This document shows positions 8,541 through 12,208 of a stretch of 12,208 nucleotides of DNA, in pieces; the stretch's first letter is position 1, and every line of letters begins with the position of its first letter. The translations under genes were made by a program, and so were the position numbers. The notes under the pieces are model-generated. The model saw only the letters and a list, made by a program, of their open reading frames with translations, searched no databases and was not told the origin of the DNA. This stretch comes from Pseudomonadota bacterium (GTDB lineage Bacteria > Pseudomonadota > Alphaproteobacteria > Rhizobiales > Devosiaceae). The stretch is taken from positions 1 through 12,208 of the forward strand of contig JAEYTY010000139.1 of the NCBI GenBank assembly GCA_023433775.1, in the 5' to 3' direction.

Positions 8541-10141
8541 TGCCGTTCCTTGGTGGTGAGGAAGCGGATCTTTGGCCAGTCCTGCTTGGCGCGATCAGCC
8601 CACCAGGCGTTCTGGGCGAGAAAAACCGGCGCTTCGGTGCGATCCTCGGCCATATTGACCTTCTGGGCGGCGATGAAGCGCTTGAGTTCGTCGGCATCGT
8701 CGCTTTCGACCCATCGGGCGACTTCGTAGCCCAGAGATTCAAAGGTGATCGGCACGCCATATTCCTTGGCGACGCGGGCCGACAGCACTTCGAGCTGCAG
8801 CTGGCCGACAACGCCGACAATCCAGTCCGCGCCGACCATGCGGCGGAAGACCTGGGTAACGCCCTCTTCGGAGAGGTCGCTGAGCGCCTTGGACATCTGC
8901 TTGGTCTTCATATGGTCGGTGAGACGCACGCGGCGGATGATTTCGGGCGCGAAATTGGGAATGCCGGTGACATTGATCGTCGCGCCTTCGGTGAGCGTAT
9001 CGCCGACCGAGAGCGTACCGTGATTGGGAATGCCGACAATGTCGCCGGCAACGGCCTCTTCGGCCAGCTCGCGATTATTGCCGAAAAAGAACATCGGATT
9101 GGCGACGGCCATATCTTTTCCGGAGCGGACATTCTTGAGGCGCATCCCGCGGGTAAAGGTGCCCGAGCAGAGGCGGACAAAGGCGATACGGTCGCGGTGA
9201 TTGGCGTCCATATTCGCCTGCACCTTGAACACAAAGCCGGTGACCTTCTTCTCGGAGGGCTCGATGGGCGCCGGAATGGCAGGCTGCGGACGCGGCTCGG
9301 GGCCCCACTCACCCAAAGTGCGCAACAGTTCGGCGACACCAATGCCCTTGAGGGCCGAACCGAACAGCACGGGGCTGAGGTGTCCGGCGTGGAAAGTCGC
9401 AAGATCGAAGGGCGGCAGCATGGAGGTCGCCATTTCGAGGGTTTCGAGCGCCGTCATGAAGACCGGATCGTCGACCAGTTTTTCGTTGTCGAGGAGGTCT
9501 TCAATGGCGTCGTATTCGGCAATCGGCTTGCCCTGAGGCGAGAGCACGCGCTTTTCGAGGAGGTCGATATAGCCGCCGAAATCGACGCCCTGCCCGATGG
9601 GCCAGAGCACTGGGGTGAGGTCAAGCGCCAGCTTGCCCTGGATTTCATCGATCAGATCGAGCGGGGAAAGGCCCTCGCGGTCCACCTTGTTGATGAAGGT
9701 GATGATGGGGATGTCGCGCAGGCGGCAGACTTCGAAGAGCTTGAGCGTCTGGCTTTCAATGCCCTTGGCGGCGTCGATGACCATGATGGCCGCGTCGACG
9801 GCGGTGAGGGTGCGATAGGTGTCCTCGGAAAAGTCCGAGTGGCCTGGGGTATCGAGCAGGTTGAGGGTCAGCCCGTCATAGTCGAAGGTCATGACCGACG
9901 AGGTGATGGAAATGCCGCGCTGCTGCTCCATTTCCATCCAGTCCGAACGGGTCGAACGGGCGCCGGCCTTGCCGCGCACAGCGCCGGCCTGCTGGATGGC
10001 GCCAGCGGCGGCGAGCAGGCGCTCGGTGAGCGTCGTCTTGCCCGCGTCCGGGTGCGAAATGATCGCAAAGGTCCGGCGGGTGCTAAATGGCTCGGCATTG
10101 GGCCGGGGCGTAGCCACGGCGGCGGAAGAAACTGATGACAT
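8537..10141 (-). CDS. prfC: Peptide chain release factor 3 (RF3, GTPase)
   Basis: A 534-residue translational GTPase that removes RF1 and RF2 from the ribosome after termination; E. coli RF3 has 529 residues. G1 is SHPDAGKTT (29-37), the RF3-type switch is SDWMEMEQQRGISIT (66-80), G3 is DTPGH (97-101), G4 is NKVD (151-154), and SALKG around 280-285 is G5. Beta-barrel and C-terminal RF3 domains follow, up to the ATKERH-like tail. I choose ATG 10141; a TTG at 10186 would extend the frame but lies at the predicted transcription start and has no ribosome site. A ribosome site before 10141 is also poor. The gene has its own promoter and overlaps the following methyltransferase by 4 bases. Confidence 0.95.
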   Translation of the reverse strand: MSSVSSAAVATPRPNAEPFSTRRTFAIISHPDAGKTTLTERLLAAAGAIQQAGAVRGKAGARSTRSDWMEMEQQRGISITSSVMTFDYDGLTLNLLDTPGHSDFSEDTYRTLTAVDAAIMVIDAAKGIESQTLKLFEVCRLRDIPIITFINKVDREGLSPLDLIDEIQGKLALDLTPVLWPIGQGVDFGGYIDLLEKRVLSPQGKPIAEYDAIEDLLDNEKLVDDPVFMTALETLEMATSMLPPFDLATFHAGHLSPVLFGSALKGIGVAELLRTLGEWGPEPRPQPAIPAPIEPSEKKVTGFVFKVQANMDANHRDRIAFVRLCSGTFTRGMRLKNVRSGKDMAVANPMFFFGNNRELAEEAVAGDIVGIPNHGTLSVGDTLTEGATINVTGIPNFAPEIIRRVRLTDHMKTKQMSKALSDLSEEGVTQVFRRMVGADWIVGVVGQLQLEVLSARVAKEYGVPITFESLGYEVARWVESDDADELKRFIAAQKVNMAEDRTEAPVFLAQNAWWADRAKQDWPKIRFLTTKERH

Positions 10142-10197
10142 GGAACTGCGGACTGTTGGGCCGCAGGCTGAGGCGCGGCGCGTCAAATGTTGGCGCG

Positions 10198-10226
10198 TAT
10201 ATAAGGTATGGCACCAAGGGGGTCAA
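10198..10226 (-). promoter_or_regulatory. Promoter of prfC
   Basis: On the minus strand, TTGACC (10226-10221, 5/6 to -35), a spacer of exactly 17 bp and TATATA (10203-10198, 4/6 to -10). Transcription would begin near 10190, about 50 bases before the chosen ATG. It lies wholly between the HPt stop codon and prfC and is the best-formed sigma-70-type promoter in the window. Confidence 0.6.
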
Positions 10227-10257
10227 TTTGTGACCGCCCTCCTCCGTCTGAGGCAGA

Positions 10258-10647
10258 TCAGGCGGTTTCGTTGGCCAGCATACGGGCAACGAAGATGCGG
10301 ACTTCTTCCACGGCCATTTCCATATCGGCAATGCGCTCGGGCGTGATCGGGCGGGCATCGCGCAATTCGGCTTCCATGGCCCTGGCAAGCTCGGCAATGC
10401 TCCAGGCGCCAACGCCCGAGGCCGCGCCTTTTATGGAATGAAGATTGAGCGCCAGCTCATCAAAGGTGGTGGCGAGCTTGAGGCGGTCGAGATAGGTGGC
10501 CAGCGTCGTATCGAAGAGGCGCAGGATCTCGAATTCGAGGCCTTCATCGCCCAGGCATTGCTTTGCCAGATGCACCAGATCCACCGGGCGCATGGCCCGT
10601 GAACGAGGGGCCGGGGTCAGATGTTCAACGAAAGCTCTCTGCGCCAT
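10258..10647 (-). CDS. Stand-alone HPt phosphotransfer protein
   Basis: A 129-residue protein that is essentially one histidine phosphotransfer domain. The four-helix bundle spans about residues 20-125, with the phospho-accepting His70 in LHSIKGAASGVGA (69-81), the canonical HPt signature. There is no kinase, receiver or membrane domain, so it would relay phosphate between a hybrid kinase and a response regulator encoded elsewhere. ATG 10647 is used because GGAG lies 8 bases upstream; an in-frame extension up to 10794 has no ribosome site and a non-coding composition. An internal ATG at residue 19 is a weaker alternative. It is divergent from the large repeat protein across a shared intergenic region, suggesting shared regulation. 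Confidence 0.88.
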   Translation of the reverse strand: MAQRAFVEHLTPAPRSRAMRPVDLVHLAKQCLGDEGLEFEILRLFDTTLATYLDRLKLATTFDELALNLHSIKGAASGVGAWSIAELARAMEAELRDARPITPERIADMEMAVEEVRIFVARMLANETA

Positions 10648-10797
10648 TCTGGCTACTCCGTACACAAACGGAAACGCCGACCGGTGGTCCAGAGGCTTTT
10701 TCCGTGTGGATAGCGTAAAATAGGCACGTGAACAGGTGATTAAGCCACAGGACCGCCTTTGTTTGAGGCTTGTGTCGCCAGCGTTTCCACGCAAAAA

Positions 10798-10827
10798 TTA
10801 ACCTTTGGGTAAGAAACCGTTCGGTTT
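10798..10827. promoter_or_regulatory. CtrA-like half-site pair and adjacent palindrome
   Basis: TTAA (10798-10801), a 7-base spacer and GTAA (10809-10812) resembles the alphaproteobacterial CtrA consensus TTAA-N7-TTAA with one mismatch. Immediately to the right AAACCG-TT-CGGTTT (10814-10827) is a dyad with perfect 6-bp arms. Either could be an operator acting on one or both divergent genes. The match is degenerate, and the motif is short enough to occur by chance. Confidence 0.3.
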
Positions 10828-10887
10828 GCATAAAATTGAATGTAAGAATGTGCTTTAAACCAGCGCGCGGCGGCGAGGGTTGGGGGA

Positions 10888-11007
10888 ATGATGCGGGGCA
10901 TTTGCATCGAATTGTTCCAGTTTGACCATCTGCCCGGAAACGGGTGGGGTGTCATGACAACTCCCGAATACCGCCTTGTCGCTGAAGTGCCGACGCGAGA
11001 GTTGTAG
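10888..11007 (+). CDS. Candidate small ORF (39 aa) upstream of the repeat protein
   Basis: An open frame of 39 codons, starting ATG-ATG at 10888 with a G-rich GGGGGA stretch directly upstream and ending at TAG 11005-11007, only 5 bases before the ATG of the large repeat protein. The peptide begins MMRGICIELFQFDH and ends EVPTREL. It has no signal peptide or membrane segment and I do not recognise it. A shorter version could start at ATG 10954. The tight spacing would permit translational coupling. It may be only leader sequence. Confidence 0.25.
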   Translation: MMRGICIELFQFDHLPGNGWGVMTTPEYRLVAEVPTREL

Positions 11008-11012
11008 AGAGT

Positions 11013-12208
11013 ATGGCGAAGAACCCGACCCCACAGAACGATCCGGCTGCGTTGGCCTTTTCGGCCGTTGAAGACGCCCTCAAGGATTCCGTCTTCAGCC
11101 TTGATACACCCGGACCGGCCGCGCCGGAAAAGCGCGCGTCAGACGCTGCCCGCTCGGAGCGCCTGCGCACCGCCGACAAGATCGCCCAACAGGCCACCTC
11201 TGTTGCCAATGATGATCGGGTAGCGACCTCGCGCCTGCTCTACAATTTGCAGAATCGGTCTTCGACGACGCCGACCTGGCTGGCGCTGCTGCTTTCCGTC
11301 ATCTGGCTGGGCGCTTCGGGTGCCGTCGCCTGGCTGCGTTTTGGCGAAGCCATTACCAATGTCGGCGAATTCGTCAGCTCGATTGAGTTCATTGCCCTGC
11401 TCGCCATCATGGTGCTGCCGGTTCTCGGTTTTTTTGCCGTGGCGACCCTGTTCCGTCGCGCGCAGGATCTGCGCAATGCCGCCTCCTCCATCACCCAGGC
11501 CGCCATTCGCCTTGCCGAACCCGAAGTGACCGCCGCCGACAAGGTCGCCTCGGTGGGCCAGGCCGTGCGCCGCGAAGTCAATGCGCTGGGCGATGGCCTT
11601 GAGCGCGCGCTCAGCCGCGCCGGCGAGCTCGAAGTGATGATCCACAACGAGGTCACCGCCCTCGAACGCACCTATTCGGACAATGAATCGCGGATGCGCG
11701 CGCTGATTGCGGAACTCGCCAGCCAGCGCGAAAGCGTGCTGACCAATACCGAACGTGTGCGCGAAGCTATCACCGAGAGCCATACCGGCCTCGTCTTTGA
11801 CCTCGACATGATCAGCCAGCGCATTGCCGGCACGATCGTGGAAAGCGGCGGCAACCTGACCCGCGCGCTGGAAACCGCTGGCAATACGCTGACCAACAGC
11901 TTTGGCGAGCGCACCGACATCTTTGTCAGCCTGGTGGACAACCGCACCAATGAATTCCTCTCGGCGCTCGATGACAGCTCAGGCCGCCTGGCGCTGACTT
12001 TTGACGACAAGACCGAGACCATGGCGCGGAGCTTTGAAAAGCAGTCCGACGCGCTTTCCTCGACCATCGAGAGCCGCATGAACGCGCTTTCGGAAGCCCT
12101 CGACAGCCGCGCCAGCTCGATCAGCAGCGTGCTCGAAACCCAGACCATCACGCTTTCGACCGCTATCGAAGATCGCACCAATGCGCTTTCCGACCTGCTG
12201 ACCGATGG
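11013..12208 (+). CDS. Large membrane-anchored helical repeat protein, GPR/RgsE-like (3' end outside window)
   Basis: The frame stays open from ATG 11013 to the window edge, giving 398 codons with no stop; the C-terminus is missing. Residues 1-86 are polar. Two hydrophobic helices follow, about 87-108 (WLALLLSVIWLG...) and 122-147 (IALLAIMVLPVLGFF...). From about 150 on the protein is continuously helical, and residues 273-393 form eleven exact 11-residue repeats of apolipoprotein/tropomyosin style. This architecture matches the Growth Pole Ring protein of Agrobacterium (RgsE in Sinorhizobium), a protein of about 2,000 residues needed for polar growth. The match is from layout, not an alignment. 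A GAGAG stretch lies just upstream of the ATG. Other apolipoprotein-like coiled-coil proteins are the alternative. It is divergent from the HPt gene. Confidence 0.8.
   Translation, partial: MAKNPTPQNDPAALAFSAVEDALKDSVFSLDTPGPAAPEKRASDAARSERLRTADKIAQQATSVANDDRVATSRLLYNLQNRSSTTPTWLALLLSVIWLGASGAVAWLRFGEAITNVGEFVSSIEFIALLAIMVLPVLGFFAVATLFRRAQDLRNAASSITQAAIRLAEPEVTAADKVASVGQAVRREVNALGDGLERALSRAGELEVMIHNEVTALERTYSDNESRMRALIAELASQRESVLTNTERVREAITESHTGLVFDLDMISQRIAGTIVESGGNLTRALETAGNTLTNSFGERTDIFVSLVDNRTNEFLSALDDSSGRLALTFDDKTETMARSFEKQSDALSSTIESRMNALSEALDSRASSISSVLETQTITLSTAIEDRTNALSDLLTD
11829..12191 (+). repeat. Eleven tandem 33-bp (11-residue) coding repeats
   Basis: Residues 273-393 of the repeat protein divide without gaps into eleven 11-residue units. 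Position 3 is always I, L, V or F and position 10 is I, L, M or F. Position 4 is usually D or E (eight of eleven). Examples are RSFEKQSDALS, STIESRMNALS, EALDSRASSIS and TAIEDRTNALS. The DNA is diverged between units, so these are old protein repeats rather than recent duplications. The series continues past the window (DLLTD). Confidence 0.85.

Larger units (their letters stand above)
10648..11012. other. Divergent intergenic region between HPt and the repeat protein
   Basis: 365 bases. The centre (about 10785-10860) is markedly more AT-rich than the surroundings and is the probable promoter zone. It holds a CtrA-like box (10798-10812) and a palindrome (10814-10827). A weak plus-strand pair TTGGGT (10805-10810) and CATAAA (10829-10834) is possible. 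I find no confident -35/-10 for the HPt gene. The right end carries a 39-codon candidate small ORF. No RNA gene is recognised. Confidence 0.55.

Noticed and set aside
8540..10135. 531-codon open frame on the plus strand opposite prfC
   Set aside because: It is exactly antisense to a secure RF3 gene and reads as low-complexity G, A, D and R-rich sequence without any motif; high GC at third codon positions produces such frames.
10142..10186. TTG start for prfC, 15 codons upstream
   Set aside because: It falls at or beside the predicted transcription start, lacks a ribosome site, and RF3 length is normal from ATG 10141.
11139..12181. Long minus-strand frames (including 214 and 169 codons) opposite the repeat protein
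   Set aside because: They mirror the 33-bp repeat periodicity of the plus-strand gene and have no independent motifs.
11829..12191. 33-bp tandem repeats as a CRISPR or minisatellite
   Set aside because: The repeats are conserved at the amino-acid pattern level only, in frame, with no identical DNA units or spacers.

Overview
The window is a compact, high-GC stretch of chromosome that looks alphaproteobacterial, most likely Hyphomicrobiales (a Devosia-like organism is my guess). The reasons are the gene order cysG – DUF2849 – cysI – DUF934, [2Fe-2S] ferredoxins of the adrenodoxin type, a thioredoxin-reductase-like ferredoxin–NADP+ reductase, and a long repeat-helical membrane protein resembling the polar-growth protein GPR/RgsE of rhizobia. 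I see no mobile elements, tRNA, rRNA or CRISPR.

Positions 37–6241 (minus strand, read right to left) hold an assimilatory sulfur-reduction cluster. It runs siroheme synthase (cysG), a small DUF2849 protein, sulfite reductase hemoprotein (cysI), an APS/PAPS reductase fused to a DUF934 domain, then a ferredoxin–NADP+ reductase and a [2Fe-2S] ferredoxin. The first four genes overlap by 4 to 14 bases. The last two follow after a 147-base gap with two hairpins, and an 8-bp G:C hairpin separates reductase from ferredoxin. Together they would make the siroheme, reduce activated sulfate to sulfite, and carry electrons from NADPH through ferredoxin to sulfite reductase.

Positions 6242–7307 hold a divergent regulatory region, a small secreted protein of unknown function (plus strand), and a second, paralogous [2Fe-2S] ferredoxin (minus strand, convergent, with its own candidate promoter).

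Positions 7368–10226 (minus strand) hold peptide chain release factor 3 (prfC) behind a good sigma-70-type promoter. It is coupled by a TTGA overlap to a SAM-dependent methyltransferase that starts with TTG.

Positions 10258–12208 hold a stand-alone HPt phosphotransfer protein (minus). Divergent from it across a 365-base intergenic region is the N-terminal 398 codons of a large protein with two membrane helices and eleven perfect 11-residue repeats, cut off by the window edge. A 39-codon candidate small ORF lies just upstream of that gene. The most notable observations are the CysH–DUF934 fusion, the GPR-like repeat protein paired with an HPt gene, and the release factor–methyltransferase coupling.
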